Shown here piece by piece: positions 35,227 to 44,217 of a stretch of DNA of 64,000 bases; within the stretch, counting starts at the first letter, position 1, and each line of letters starts with the position of its first letter. A program made the translations under genes and the position numbers. The notes under the pieces are model-generated. The model had not been told where the DNA came from and searched no databases. It saw nothing but the letters and a program-made list of their open reading frames with translations. Origin of the DNA: Candidatus Zhuqueibacterota bacterium (GTDB lineage: Bacteria; Zhuqueibacterota; Zhuqueibacteria; Residuimicrobiales; Krinioviventaceae); contig JAFGKD010000014.1 of assembly GCA_016928775.1 (NCBI GenBank), forward strand, positions 1-64,000, in the 5' to 3' direction.

Positions 35227-35745
35227 ATGCTCAATCCAAGCATCCCAGAGTGGTACGCTTTTTATATACGTGCCAGGCATGAAAAAAAGGTCAGTGCGCA
35301 AATACAACGCGCCGGGATCGAGTCATTTCTTCCTTTAGAAAAAAAACTGAAAAAATGGCAAGACCGCAAGAAATGGGTTGAAACCCCGTTGTTCCCATCC
35401 TACGTTTTTACAAAAATTGCATATAAATCACGTTATGATATACTCGAGGTTCCGAGCGTAGTCGGAATCGTTGGCTTTCATAATGAACCGTGTCCTGTTC
35501 GGCAGAACGAGATCGACGCCATCAAATTGTTGTTGGCGCATGATTCGTCATATGATGTCGTCCCAGGATTGGTTCAAGGCAGTTGCGTCAGAATTTGCAG
35601 CGGCCCTCTTGAGGGTTTAGAGGCACAAATCGCTCAGGTTCGCGGAAAAGAGCGAATTGTCATCAGCATCCCCGCACTTGCCAAATCAATTATCATGAAT
35701 ACCACTGGCACTATGCTGAAAATGATCGAAAGTCGTACGCTATAG
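35227..35745 (+). CDS. NusG-family transcription antiterminator, UpxY-like
   Basis: 172-residue specialised NusG paralogue. The NGN domain covers about 7-115 (WYAFYIRARHEKKV; PLFPSYVFTKI), and a KOW motif follows (GSCVRICSGPLEGLEAQIAQVRG). In Bacteroides, UpxY proteins head capsule loci and allow RNA polymerase to read through the long operon; RfaH and LoaP do similar work elsewhere. Here it is the first gene of a locus of more than 28 kb of polysaccharide genes. The RBS is weak. A leader hairpin just upstream is a candidate site of action. Confidence 0.9.
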   Translation: MLNPSIPEWYAFYIRARHEKKVSAQIQRAGIESFLPLEKKLKKWQDRKKWVETPLFPSYVFTKIAYKSRYDILEVPSVVGIVGFHNEPCPVRQNEIDAIKLLLAHDSSYDVVPGLVQGSCVRICSGPLEGLEAQIAQVRGKERIVISIPALAKSIIMNTTGTMLKMIESRTL

Positions 35746-35846
35746 CACAAACGAAGATTCATCTGCAAAGTGTGTCGTCATTTCGATCAATGAGCATTTT
35801 TAAGCGGCATGTAATTGCATCCATTGCCGCTGGACGAGGCTTCCCA

Positions 35847-37235
35847 ATGCACCGCCTTTTATTTTCAAATATCGCTGCTCATCACGTTGCACGATGGACG
35901 GAATGTCTTGAACGTCAAGGACATGTTACTTGCATCGTAAATAGTCTGGATGCGACGCTACAATCGATTCACGATTTCCTCCCTTCAATGATTTTTATAG
36001 GCGGATGCGCCCAAAATGATGCTTTGTTCGAAACCATTGAAAAAATTAAAATGGAAAACGCCGCTCTTCCTCTTATTGTTCTCTCTCAAGATAGCCATAT
36101 CGATTTTGTTATCAAATCGATCAAATGTGGAGCATTCGAGTTCTTTGAGATACCTTCAGATGACAAAAAGTTCTTGGCTCTATTCCAAAAGTTAACAAAA
36201 TATCTAAATGCGCCGGCTGAGCCAGACGTATCAAAAAAAAGTCTGGAAGAACCTCCTCATATTATAGGCATAAGCGAAGCCTCACAAAAAGTTGCCTGCC
36301 GCATTTTAAAGATTGCTCCCCTGGAAGTTGACGTGATGATTTCTGGTGAAACCGGCACCGGAAAGGAGTTGGTCGCACGGAGTATACACAAGCTAAGCGA
36401 GCGAGCACATGAACCATTTATTGCCATTGATTGTGTTTCATTGCCACCGAATTTAATCGAAAGCGAAATATTTGGCTATGAACGAGGGGCATTCACAGGC
36501 GCTACAAAAACGAAGCAAGGATTACTCGAATTAGCTCATGGCGGAACAGTATTTTTGGATGAAATAACTGAACTGGATATTTATCTCCAAAGCAAATTAC
36601 TCCGCGTGCTACAAGAGCGCAAATTCAGGCGAATTGGTGCCAGCAAATTGATAGATATTGATGCTCGGATTATCTCGGCAACAAATCTAAAGCCTGAAGA
36701 TGCCGTGGCGCAAAATAAATTGCGCAAGGATTTATATTATCGCCTTAATGTTGTGCCCATTGAGCTTTTGCCTTTGCGTGAAAGAAAAAGTGACATCGCT
36801 TTTCTTGTTGAACATTTTATCGAAGAAATGAACAAATCGAGCAAAATTGTTGTCAAAGGTATAACAAGAAAAGCCATGAATTTGTTAATCAATTATGATT
36901 GGCCTGGTAATGTGCGAGAAGTACAAAATGTCATCTTGCAGACCATCTCTCTATTGGAGAGCGAGATGATAGATGTTACTGATTTACCGTCTTGTGTTCA
37001 GCGGCAAAAAAATGATATAGATCCAATTGTGCTGCTGAAGCACCCTGAGCCGAAAAATTACAAAGAGGCGCGAGCTTTGTGTCTTCGCCAGTTTTGCCAG
37101 GATTATTTTCAGGATATCTTGAAAAAGTATCAGGGCAATATAACCGAAGTTGCGCGCGAAGCTGATCTTAGCCGGGGGACGATCTATAAGATATTCAAAG
37201 AGTGTGATATCGATAATCCATACGTAAGCAAATAA
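35847..37235 (+). CDS. Sigma-54-dependent transcription activator with degenerate receiver
   Basis: 462-residue enhancer-binding protein. The N-terminal receiver-like domain lacks all key residues: no acidic pair, G52 at the phosphoacceptor position (MIFIGG) and I in place of the conserved lysine (FEIP). The AAA+ domain has Walker A GETGTGKE (about 167), the sigma-54 contact loop GAFTGA (about 214) and FLDEITEL. A Fis-type helix-turn-helix closes the protein (ITEVAREADLSRGTIYKIF). Start 35847 is favoured by GAGG seven bases upstream; in-frame starts at 35772 (GTG) and 35790 extend it. PrsR-type regulators of XrtA-linked exopolysaccharide loci have the same plan. Likely target: the -24/-12 candidate at 37471. 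Confidence 0.9.
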   Translation: MHRLLFSNIAAHHVARWTECLERQGHVTCIVNSLDATLQSIHDFLPSMIFIGGCAQNDALFETIEKIKMENAALPLIVLSQDSHIDFVIKSIKCGAFEFFEIPSDDKKFLALFQKLTKYLNAPAEPDVSKKSLEEPPHIIGISEASQKVACRILKIAPLEVDVMISGETGTGKELVARSIHKLSERAHEPFIAIDCVSLPPNLIESEIFGYERGAFTGATKTKQGLLELAHGGTVFLDEITELDIYLQSKLLRVLQERKFRRIGASKLIDIDARIISATNLKPEDAVAQNKLRKDLYYRLNVVPIELLPLRERKSDIAFLVEHFIEEMNKSSKIVVKGITRKAMNLLINYDWPGNVREVQNVILQTISLLESEMIDVTDLPSCVQRQKNDIDPIVLLKHPEPKNYKEARALCLRQFCQDYFQDILKKYQGNITEVAREADLSRGTIYKIFKECDIDNPYVSK

Positions 37236-37575
37236 TCCGCTATTTTTATGCCTCGTTCATATATATTCTCCCTCCCATCCCGGAAGTACCATTTTCTTGT
37301 CTTGTACACTTGCTGTTTAATTTAATGAACATACTTCAGTGAATCTGTTCAAAAATTTATACAGACAAATTTATAGGAGCATTAAGAGATTTGTTTTTTT
37401 GCTGTCCTTAGGCTAATAATAACATAGGCTTAATTACATCAGCTTAGTATGGGGCATGCACTTTTATATTTTGGTATGTTATTCGCAAGAGAAGATCAAC
37501 AATTGCTAGGGATTATGCCTTGTTAGTTGTCTCCTGCAAATATAATGTAGCCCCAATACGTGGTAGGATATTTTT
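37236..37575. other. Intergenic regulatory region of the exopolysaccharide locus
   Basis: About 340 bp, AT-rich, with no gene. It separates the sigma-54 activator from the stand-alone receiver and carries the sigma-54 promoter candidate at 37471-37487. Room upstream of that site would suit activator binding, but I found no clear paired palindromes. Confidence 0.55.
37471..37487 (+). promoter_or_regulatory. Candidate sigma-54 (-24/-12) promoter
   Basis: TTGGTATGTTATTCGCA matches the YTGGCACGNNNNTTGCW pattern: TTGG at -24, exact 10-base spacing, GC at -12 and a final A. Three consensus bases differ. It lies about 90 bp before the receiver gene and after the sigma-54 activator gene. Confidence 0.6.
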
Positions 37576-37980
37576 GTGAATTCAATGAGCGCACTCATTC
37601 TCGCATCTGACGATGCTCAAGTGATTGATGTATTCGAGCAGGTGCTTGAAAAGAGAGCATTTCGACTTTTAGTCGAAAAAAATAAATTACAGGGAATTTG
37701 GGATACTTTGGACGACAATGTCGCCTGCCTGGTTATGGATTTAGATCTTCCGGATGATGAAAATATGGCTTTCCTGAAAATAGTCAAAAAAATCAAACCG
37801 CGTCTACCAGTGGTGATTTTATTTTCAGAAGAAAGCAGTACGATGATAAGATCTCTTGCAGATATAAGTGTCTTTTATCGAACGTTCAAGCCACTTCGTC
37901 TCGATGAAATTGAACAACTCATGTTAGGTATCGAAAAGCTGATCGCGCGGGACAAGAGTAATCGGGACGTTGCATTTTAG
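37576..37980 (+). CDS. Stand-alone response regulator receiver protein
   Basis: 134-residue single-domain receiver. Unlike its neighbour it is intact: acidic pair D12/D13, phosphoacceptor D55 (CLVMDLDLP), S84 and K105 (TFKPL). GTG at 37576 is chosen because AGGA (37565-37568) lies seven bases upstream; ATG 37585 is too far from it. No output domain, so it should act by protein contact, perhaps on the sigma-54 activator with the dead receiver or on the exopolysaccharide machinery. No histidine kinase is in the window. Confidence 0.82.
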   Translation: MNSMSALILASDDAQVIDVFEQVLEKRAFRLLVEKNKLQGIWDTLDDNVACLVMDLDLPDDENMAFLKIVKKIKPRLPVVILFSEESSTMIRSLADISVFYRTFKPLRLDEIEQLMLGIEKLIARDKSNRDVAF

Positions 37981-38150
37981 AGATATATTTTTCTATATCT
38001 GATTTCTTGTTGAAAATTGGCGTAATTCTGCATCGCTTTGCTGCACCTTGCCTTCCAGCAAAACATCGTACGCGTTCTTTGAGAGGGAATGGTACGATGA
38101 GAATTTTTCCTAAAAATACGAGTTAGATGTAACTCACAAGGCGAAGCTTT

Positions 38151-39464
38151 ATGCATACGATCATTAAAAAGTGCCGTTCATGCCAGTACGAGCATCTGGA
38201 GCCGATATTGAACCTGGGTGAAACGTGCTTTGGAGGATTGCTTTCGGAAGACCAGGATGAAGACACAATGACCGCCCCGCTTGTACTTGTCTTTTGTCCG
38301 CATTGCTCTCTTGTACAAATCAATGCAACCATGCCACGGGAAATATTGTTATTGCACGACTCTGCATACTATTTTCCCTCATCTCCAGCTAAACTCAACT
38401 ATTTCAGGGAAATCGCTCAAAGAATTATTGCATGTCGACGATTAAGCGCCAACAGTTTGGTCATCGAAACAGCCGGCAAAGAGGGGTATGCGCTGCAAAG
38501 TTTTGTCGAAAAGGGCATCCAGACGATAGGGATCGTTCCGGATGCTGCTGCAGCCAAAACAGCGATGCGGAGGGGGATCAATACATTGAACACATTTTTT
38601 TCAAGGCAGCTCGCCGAGACATTGCGCGACAGGGGGAAAAGAGCGGATATTTTTATTGCAAATAACTTGCCGGCCGTCCCAGACCTCAACGATACAGTTG
38701 ATGGTCTCAAAACCATTTTAAAGAACGATGGTCTTGCGGTTGTTGAGGTTCCCTATCTGTTGGGCATGATTGATAACAACCAGTTTGATATGATTTGTCA
38801 TCAACGCTTGAGCTATTTTACTGCAACATCGCTGGATCGTTTGTTTCGCCGTCATGGCTTGTATCTCAATCATCTCGAGCAAACTGCTCTGCATGGCGGT
38901 TCCTTGCGAGTCTTTGTTGAGCCAATAGAAAACGTTCAGGAATCAGTTCGTATTCGCCTGGATTTTGAAAATGGACGCGGCATCAACACAATGCAGCCCT
39001 ATGCCGAATTCGCCGACAACGTACAGCGTGTCAGGCGCTCGCTAAAGACAGTTCTGCTTGATCTCAAAGAGAGCGGACAACGAATCGTTGGTTATGGCGC
39101 CGGCGCCAGGGCAACAACCTTGTTGAACTATTGTGGCATCGATCAAGCTATTCTGGATTATATCGTTGATATGAATCCACTGAAACAAGGCCATTTCATG
39201 TGCGGTAGTCATCTTCCCGTCTATTCCCCCAACAAACTTGTTGAAGATATGCCTGGTTACGTCGTGATCCTGGCATTGAATTATGCGAATGAGATCATAC
39301 ATCAGCAACAAACATATTATCTGCGTGGCGGTGAGTTTATTATTCCTGTCCCATCTCCATCAATTATTAATGAAGATGAAATATATGCCATTTTATCTCA
39401 AAAAAGAATGAATACAGGTGAAAAGAATCGACCGCTTCCACTGCCTGTTCAGTCGCCGGGCTAA
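38151..39464 (+). CDS. SAM-dependent sugar C-methyltransferase-like protein
   Basis: 437-residue enzyme with the three-part layout of NovU/TylC3-type sugar C-methyltransferases. An N-terminal zinc-binding region (C8, C11, C49, C52) is followed by a class I SAM domain (about 95-240) and a C-terminal domain with GYGAGARATTLLNYCGID. The SAM loop reads ETAGKEGYAL where EIGSNDG is usual, so cofactor binding may be altered. It probably adds a C-branch to an NDP-sugar for the polysaccharide. It is the first enzyme gene after the regulators. Confidence 0.82.
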   Translation: MHTIIKKCRSCQYEHLEPILNLGETCFGGLLSEDQDEDTMTAPLVLVFCPHCSLVQINATMPREILLLHDSAYYFPSSPAKLNYFREIAQRIIACRRLSANSLVIETAGKEGYALQSFVEKGIQTIGIVPDAAAAKTAMRRGINTLNTFFSRQLAETLRDRGKRADIFIANNLPAVPDLNDTVDGLKTILKNDGLAVVEVPYLLGMIDNNQFDMICHQRLSYFTATSLDRLFRRHGLYLNHLEQTALHGGSLRVFVEPIENVQESVRIRLDFENGRGINTMQPYAEFADNVQRVRRSLKTVLLDLKESGQRIVGYGAGARATTLLNYCGIDQAILDYIVDMNPLKQGHFMCGSHLPVYSPNKLVEDMPGYVVILALNYANEIIHQQQTYYLRGGEFIIPVPSPSIINEDEIYAILSQKRMNTGEKNRPLPLPVQSPG

Positions 39465-39524
39465 ATGCTGATGAGGGTGCATTATACGGTTTGTTTGATA
39501 ATGATTTTTAAAAGAGGAATAAAC

Positions 39525-40439
39525 GTGCGTTTTTTCGAAAAATTACTCTGTTTGATGCTTTGCATCGCACTTTCAAGCTACTGTCAGGAGCGTTTAATAA
39601 AGCCAGGGGATGCGCTTGAAATCATTGCCCCGCAAAGTGAAGAGCTCAGCAGAATCGTCGTCGTTGAGCCAGACGGAACTGTCGATTTTCCTGCGATGCA
39701 GGGATTGCCGGTCGATGGAATTACCCTGGATAGGTTTAAAGAAGTTCTTGTTGCCCAACTCAGCCGATATATGGAGAGCACGCCGTTAATGATGGTACGT
39801 TTTAGCGAAAGTTATCCTATAAAAGTGAATGTATTGGGACAGGTCGCGATACCTGGATTGTATCAAATTGCCAATACTGCCACATTGCAGGGAGCGATTG
39901 GCGCAGCAGGAGGATTTGTTCCAGGTGCGCAATTGTCAAAGATAAAATTGATCAGAACAAGAAATGGAGAACAGAGCGAACACATTGTCAATATGGAGCA
40001 ATTTTACCTGAATGGCGATCCCTCCGTTCTGCCGCTGCTACAAGACGACGATACCATAGTGGTGCCCGGCAATCCTTTGGCGACGAATGTGAAGGTTATC
40101 GGCGGTGTCGAACATCCCGGGAGCTATGAAGTGTTTTTTCAGACCACCTTGTTAGATGTGATCTATCTGGCCGGGGGACCAACAGAGGATGCAAATTTGA
40201 AAAAAATTAAAATCGTCTCTCTCTCGGGACAAAATGCGCGAGAAGTGCCAATCGATATAAAAAATTTATTAAAATCGAAAAGCTATCGGGCGATTCCCAT
40301 TGTCGTACCCGGCGATGTCGTGTATGTGCCCAAAAAGAAGGTGAGCTGGCGAAAATTTTTTGATATTGTCAGAGACTTGACAATTTTTGCGACCTTGTAT
40401 TATTTGATGGTGAGTTCCAACAAAATGAGAGAAGATTGA
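39525..40439 (+). CDS. Polysaccharide export protein, Wza/SLBB type
   Basis: 304-residue periplasmic/outer-membrane export protein. A GTG start at 39525 is chosen since GAGG (39514-39517) lies seven bases upstream and a signal peptide (FFEKLLCLMLCIALSSYC) begins there; the frame is open from 39465. A polysaccharide export domain (IKPGDALEIIAPQ; EPDGTVDFPAM) is followed by two SLBB modules (VNVLGQVAIPGLYQI; VKVIGGVEHPGSYEV), and a hydrophobic helix lies near the C-terminus (FATLYYLMV). Together with the next gene it forms the Wza-Wzc export channel and control pair. Confidence 0.92.
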   Translation: MRFFEKLLCLMLCIALSSYCQERLIKPGDALEIIAPQSEELSRIVVVEPDGTVDFPAMQGLPVDGITLDRFKEVLVAQLSRYMESTPLMMVRFSESYPIKVNVLGQVAIPGLYQIANTATLQGAIGAAGGFVPGAQLSKIKLIRTRNGEQSEHIVNMEQFYLNGDPSVLPLLQDDDTIVVPGNPLATNVKVIGGVEHPGSYEVFFQTTLLDVIYLAGGPTEDANLKKIKIVSLSGQNAREVPIDIKNLLKSKSYRAIPIVVPGDVVYVPKKKVSWRKFFDIVRDLTIFATLYYLMVSSNKMRED

Positions 40440-40499
40440 GTCAATCAATCAATCGTCATTATAACCAAAAGCTGAAAAACGACAGGTTGGCATTAGATC

Positions 40500-42740
40500 A
40501 TGGACAATATTGATTTATTTAAAGAGATGGAGTTGGAAGGCTTTCGTTTGCAGAACAATCAAAAGCTGAGCACAGTGTTGATCGACTATATTAAAATAAT
40601 GTTCAGGCGCAAATGGCTCATCGCGCTCTGCACAATTGCCGTTGTTGTTCCCATCACCATTTGGATCATGCATGTGCCGCCCAGCTATAGAGCCGATGCC
40701 ACTATCATTTACGAGGAAGCCAACGACACGGCATTCTTGCTTGATTTGGGCCAAACATTTTATAGCAAAAGCGCCATTGTCAATATGATTGAGCAGATTC
40801 AAAGTCGTACTTTGGCGGAGGAGGTGGTACGGAGTCTACCCGAGGACATGATTAAAACTTTCAAGTTGCCTGAGCGTCTGCCCGAGCATCTTTCCCGCGA
40901 TCAATTTATTGTGCGTCTGATCAGAGAAGAGCTACAAGTGGAGCATGTGCGCGGAGGCGACATATTAAAAATAATTGTACAAGCCAATGACCCGAATGCT
41001 GCAAAAAACATTGCCAATTCCTACGTCGATCATATCATTGACTGGAATACGCAGAAGAATAGAAAGGAAATTTCCAGCATCCGCAATTTTGTTGAAGGGC
41101 AATTGTCCGTCTTTCAAGACAAGCTCAGAGATGCCGAGGAAGCGCTGGTTACTTTTAAAGAAAACAACGACGTGATACAATTAAGCGATGCCTCGTCGAA
41201 GGTGCTCGAAAATCTGACTGAAGCAGAAGTGGCTTACAGCAAGGCAAGAGCTGAGAGAGAAGCGTTGCAACAGCGAAAACATATTATTGAACAGAAAAAG
41301 CAAGAGCTTTTGCCTTCCCTTGGTGTGCCCGTGAGCAAAATCACCCAACAGCTTAAAGAAGAGTTGCTCGATTTGGAGAGACAATATTCCAGACTTCAAC
41401 TGCAGGTGGGATTGGACGATCAGGAAAAATTGGCATCCATGCGGGAAAAGATTAATCAAACCAAGCAGGATTTGATTGATGAGCTCATGCATAATGCTGC
41501 GCAAGAAAATCTGGTTGATCCACTTTCGCAAATTCGGAATCTCCTGCAAGAGGCGATTACTATAGACGTCGATCTGGAAACCTGCAAAGCTCAGGAACAA
41601 GCTTTAAAAAATGCTGTGGACGAGCATGATGCCGAGCTACAAATGCTGCCTCAGCAAGAATTGGAATTGGCTCGCCTCATTCGCGCCAAAGAGGTCAACG
41701 ACAAAATCTATGGTACGCTTTTGGAAAAGCGCGAGGAAGCCAGGATCACCGAATCCGGGAAAATCGGCGATATACGCGTGATCGATTACGCTGAGCTGCC
41801 AATTAAACCCGTCAAGCCACAAAAGAAAAAGATTTTCGTTCTGGCTCTTATGCTCGGACTCTCTTTGGGTGTTGGACTGGCTTTTTTCCTGAATTCTTTG
41901 GACAACTCGCTAAAATCTGAACAAGATGTCGAAAAGTGTCTGAACCTGCCAGTGTTGGCTTCTATCCCGAATATCTCCAGTAATGGCGTTTTGCGCAAAA
42001 TTACCAAAAAAGAAGATGCTGATAACTTGTATTCTTCAAAGTTGTTGTCACAGCTTTTGGCAAAGTCCTATATCTTTGAAGCCTATCGATCATTACAACT
42101 CAATTTCTCACTATTAAATCCGGATAAAAATTTAAAAACTGTTGTCATCACCAGCGCAGCACCCGGCGAGGGCAAAACGCTCACATCATTAAACATCGCG
42201 CAGTTGTATGCTCGAGCCGGAATACGAACACTCGTCATGGATTGCGACCTTCGACGACCTATGGTGCACAAAGCTTTGAAAATTCGGCAAGAGCCAGGCT
42301 TGACCAATGCTTTGATTGATAAAGCTGCTCATTTAGAATCATATGTTCAATTATTTAATGATGAATCTCTGCATGACAATCTGGCAGTTTTGACATGTGG
42401 TGCGTTGCCACCGAATCCATCGGAAATATTGGGTTCCAAAAGAATGGGAGATTTATTGGCGCAGCTTGAAGACATGTACGGATTAATAATTATCGATGCA
42501 CCGCCCATTATTTCTGTCACCGATTCCATCATTTTAGGGCAAAAAGTTGATGGTGTACTTTTGGTTCTCAGATCTGGCAAAATAACAAGGGAAGCGGCCC
42601 AGAAAGCCAAAAAGATATTAGAGAATAGCAAAATTCACATCGCTGGAACGCTGTTGAATGATGTGGATTTGAAGAAAGTGTACGGATATTACAAAGACTA
42701 TTATTATTACTCGAATAAAAAAATGGCTGTTGAGTCGTAG
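40500..42740 (+). CDS. Wzc-like polysaccharide co-polymerase and tyrosine autokinase
   Basis: 746-residue inner-membrane protein controlling chain length and export. A Wzz domain with a first membrane segment at about 38-56 is followed by long coiled-coil helices (about 190-420), a second membrane segment (about 441-463), and a cytoplasmic BY-kinase. The kinase has Walker A SAAPGEGKT (about 550-558), Walker A' LVMDCDLRRP and Walker B LIIIDAPP. The C-terminus is a tyrosine cluster (YGYYKDYYYYSNKK), the usual autophosphorylation site. Fused layout as in proteobacterial Wzc. Confidence 0.93.
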   Translation: MDNIDLFKEMELEGFRLQNNQKLSTVLIDYIKIMFRRKWLIALCTIAVVVPITIWIMHVPPSYRADATIIYEEANDTAFLLDLGQTFYSKSAIVNMIEQIQSRTLAEEVVRSLPEDMIKTFKLPERLPEHLSRDQFIVRLIREELQVEHVRGGDILKIIVQANDPNAAKNIANSYVDHIIDWNTQKNRKEISSIRNFVEGQLSVFQDKLRDAEEALVTFKENNDVIQLSDASSKVLENLTEAEVAYSKARAEREALQQRKHIIEQKKQELLPSLGVPVSKITQQLKEELLDLERQYSRLQLQVGLDDQEKLASMREKINQTKQDLIDELMHNAAQENLVDPLSQIRNLLQEAITIDVDLETCKAQEQALKNAVDEHDAELQMLPQQELELARLIRAKEVNDKIYGTLLEKREEARITESGKIGDIRVIDYAELPIKPVKPQKKKIFVLALMLGLSLGVGLAFFLNSLDNSLKSEQDVEKCLNLPVLASIPNISSNGVLRKITKKEDADNLYSSKLLSQLLAKSYIFEAYRSLQLNFSLLNPDKNLKTVVITSAAPGEGKTLTSLNIAQLYARAGIRTLVMDCDLRRPMVHKALKIRQEPGLTNALIDKAAHLESYVQLFNDESLHDNLAVLTCGALPPNPSEILGSKRMGDLLAQLEDMYGLIIIDAPPIISVTDSIILGQKVDGVLLVLRSGKITREAAQKAKKILENSKIHIAGTLLNDVDLKKVYGYYKDYYYYSNKKMAVES

Positions 42741-42819
42741 AGGTGTCCATGATGCTTCAGCGACAACGACTGCTGATACATCGTATCAATAATACAAAGT
42801 ATAGGGGAGCATTGAAGCG

Positions 42820-44124
42820 ATGAAATTGCATTTAGATTATTTCAGGCATACGCTTCAAAAGAAGATTTTCAAATTTGCGAAATCATTATATCAATGTGAC
42901 AAGAATATGTACTCGTTCGAAGATTTCAAGCTGCATTTATGCATTGAGAAGCGGAGATCAGAACGAGTGAACTGCAAGTCTTCAATCGTCTTTTTTAACG
43001 TCAAACATCTTGTCCATGGCAACGGTAAACAGCATAATCCCCGGCTTGAAGATATTGCGAAAATCATTTGCTCCACCATAAGAAAAACAGATGTTGTGTC
43101 GATATATAAAAGCCAGACCATCCTGATATTATTGCTTGATACAAATTGTTGCGGAGCACAGTGTGCCTGCAAAAGAATTGTCAGAGAAATAATGGATTGT
43201 TATTCGTCTTCCAAGTTAACGCACGAACATTTTCACATAAAAATTCTTTCTTTTCCGGAAAAACAAATTGAGAAAACCGCTATGGATGACATTATCGCGG
43301 ATGATACAATAGCAGAGTATATGAAAATTTCATCTGATAGCCACGTCGCAAATGAAATGATATTTAAGAGAGACTATTTCGAGAATTTGAGTCTATGTAT
43401 AAGCAATTTTAATGGTTCAGCAATTTCCATGCGGATTGATCAGACTTTTTTTTGGGATCAGGAACTTGTTTCGAAATACCTGCTCATCGGGAAAAAAGTG
43501 ACAAAAAGACTGATGGATATTCTCGGCGCACTATGCGCACTTGTCTTGCTGTTTCCACTCATGCTGATCATCGCTGTGGGGGTGAAGCTGACATCTCCAG
43601 GACCGATCCTGTTCAAACAAAGGAGAGCCGGCTATAAAGGGATTTATTTTACCTTTTTAAAATTCAGATCAATGGTCGCGGGAAATGAAGATCGCCTGCA
43701 TCAAGACTATGTCAGGAAATTGATAAACGGAGAAAACGATCAAATCAATACCGGCACCAGGGAGAAGCCATGCTACAAAATCAGAAATGATCCGCGGACA
43801 ACGCCTTTTGGTCAATTTTTGCGAAAAACAAGTCTGGATGAACTGCCGCAATTATTTAATGTTTTAAAAGGCGAAATGAGTCTTGTGGGGCCAAGACCGC
43901 CAATTCCGTATGAAGTGAATGAATATAAAAAATGGCATTATCGTCGAATTTTGGAAGTGAAACCGGGAATAACCGGGCTTTGGCAAGTATCAGGCAGAAA
44001 TCGGACATCTTTTGATGATATGGTTCGATTGGATATCAAATATGCCGAGAATTGGTCGTTGACAATGGATCTGAAAATATTATTTAAAACATTCAAGGCT
44101 GTTTTCGCGGCAGATGGAGAATGA
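42820..44124 (+). CDS. Polyprenyl-phosphate sugar-1-phosphate transferase with degenerate GGDEF-like N-terminus
   Basis: 434-residue priming transferase that loads the first sugar phosphate onto the lipid carrier. The C-terminal half is a standard bacterial sugar transferase: membrane re-entrant helix about 230-256, then SPGPILFKQRRAG, LKFRSM, KTSLDELPQLFNVLKGEMSL and GRNRTSF. The N-terminal 55-150 look like a GGDEF fold (IVFFNV; IICSTIRKTDVVSIY; ILILLLDTN) but without the GGDEF signature, so not an active diguanylate cyclase. No multi-pass N-terminal membrane domain of the WbaP kind is present. The RBS GGGGAG lies upstream. Regulation through nucleotide sensing is a speculation. Confidence 0.88.
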   Translation: MKLHLDYFRHTLQKKIFKFAKSLYQCDKNMYSFEDFKLHLCIEKRRSERVNCKSSIVFFNVKHLVHGNGKQHNPRLEDIAKIICSTIRKTDVVSIYKSQTILILLLDTNCCGAQCACKRIVREIMDCYSSSKLTHEHFHIKILSFPEKQIEKTAMDDIIADDTIAEYMKISSDSHVANEMIFKRDYFENLSLCISNFNGSAISMRIDQTFFWDQELVSKYLLIGKKVTKRLMDILGALCALVLLFPLMLIIAVGVKLTSPGPILFKQRRAGYKGIYFTFLKFRSMVAGNEDRLHQDYVRKLINGENDQINTGTREKPCYKIRNDPRTTPFGQFLRKTSLDELPQLFNVLKGEMSLVGPRPPIPYEVNEYKKWHYRRILEVKPGITGLWQVSGRNRTSFDDMVRLDIKYAENWSLTMDLKILFKTFKAVFAADGE

Positions 44125-44217
44125 TCAACTTTCGTCGATTTAAGAGTTGAAAAACGATATGCTACAATCGCTCAGCCATAAAACGTAATCTTTTAGCCAT
44201 TCGAATAAGGCATCCTT

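Noticed and set aside
37981-38000. Hairpin AGATATA/TATATCT directly after the receiver gene
   Set aside because: Seven weak base pairs, mostly A-T, and no clean T-run; unlikely to terminate.
38017-38031. TTGG...GC pattern resembling a sigma-54 promoter before the C-methyltransferase
   Set aside because: The spacing between GG and GC is nine, not ten bases, and -24/-12 promoters tolerate little change.
40440-40456. Short TCAA tandem repeat between the export protein and wzc-like genes
   Set aside because: Three units of four bases occur by chance often; not in a coding frame, so no phase-variation effect is evident.
42742-42760. GG-N10-GC pattern before the sugar transferase gene
   Set aside because: Apart from the two dinucleotides it does not match the -24/-12 consensus.
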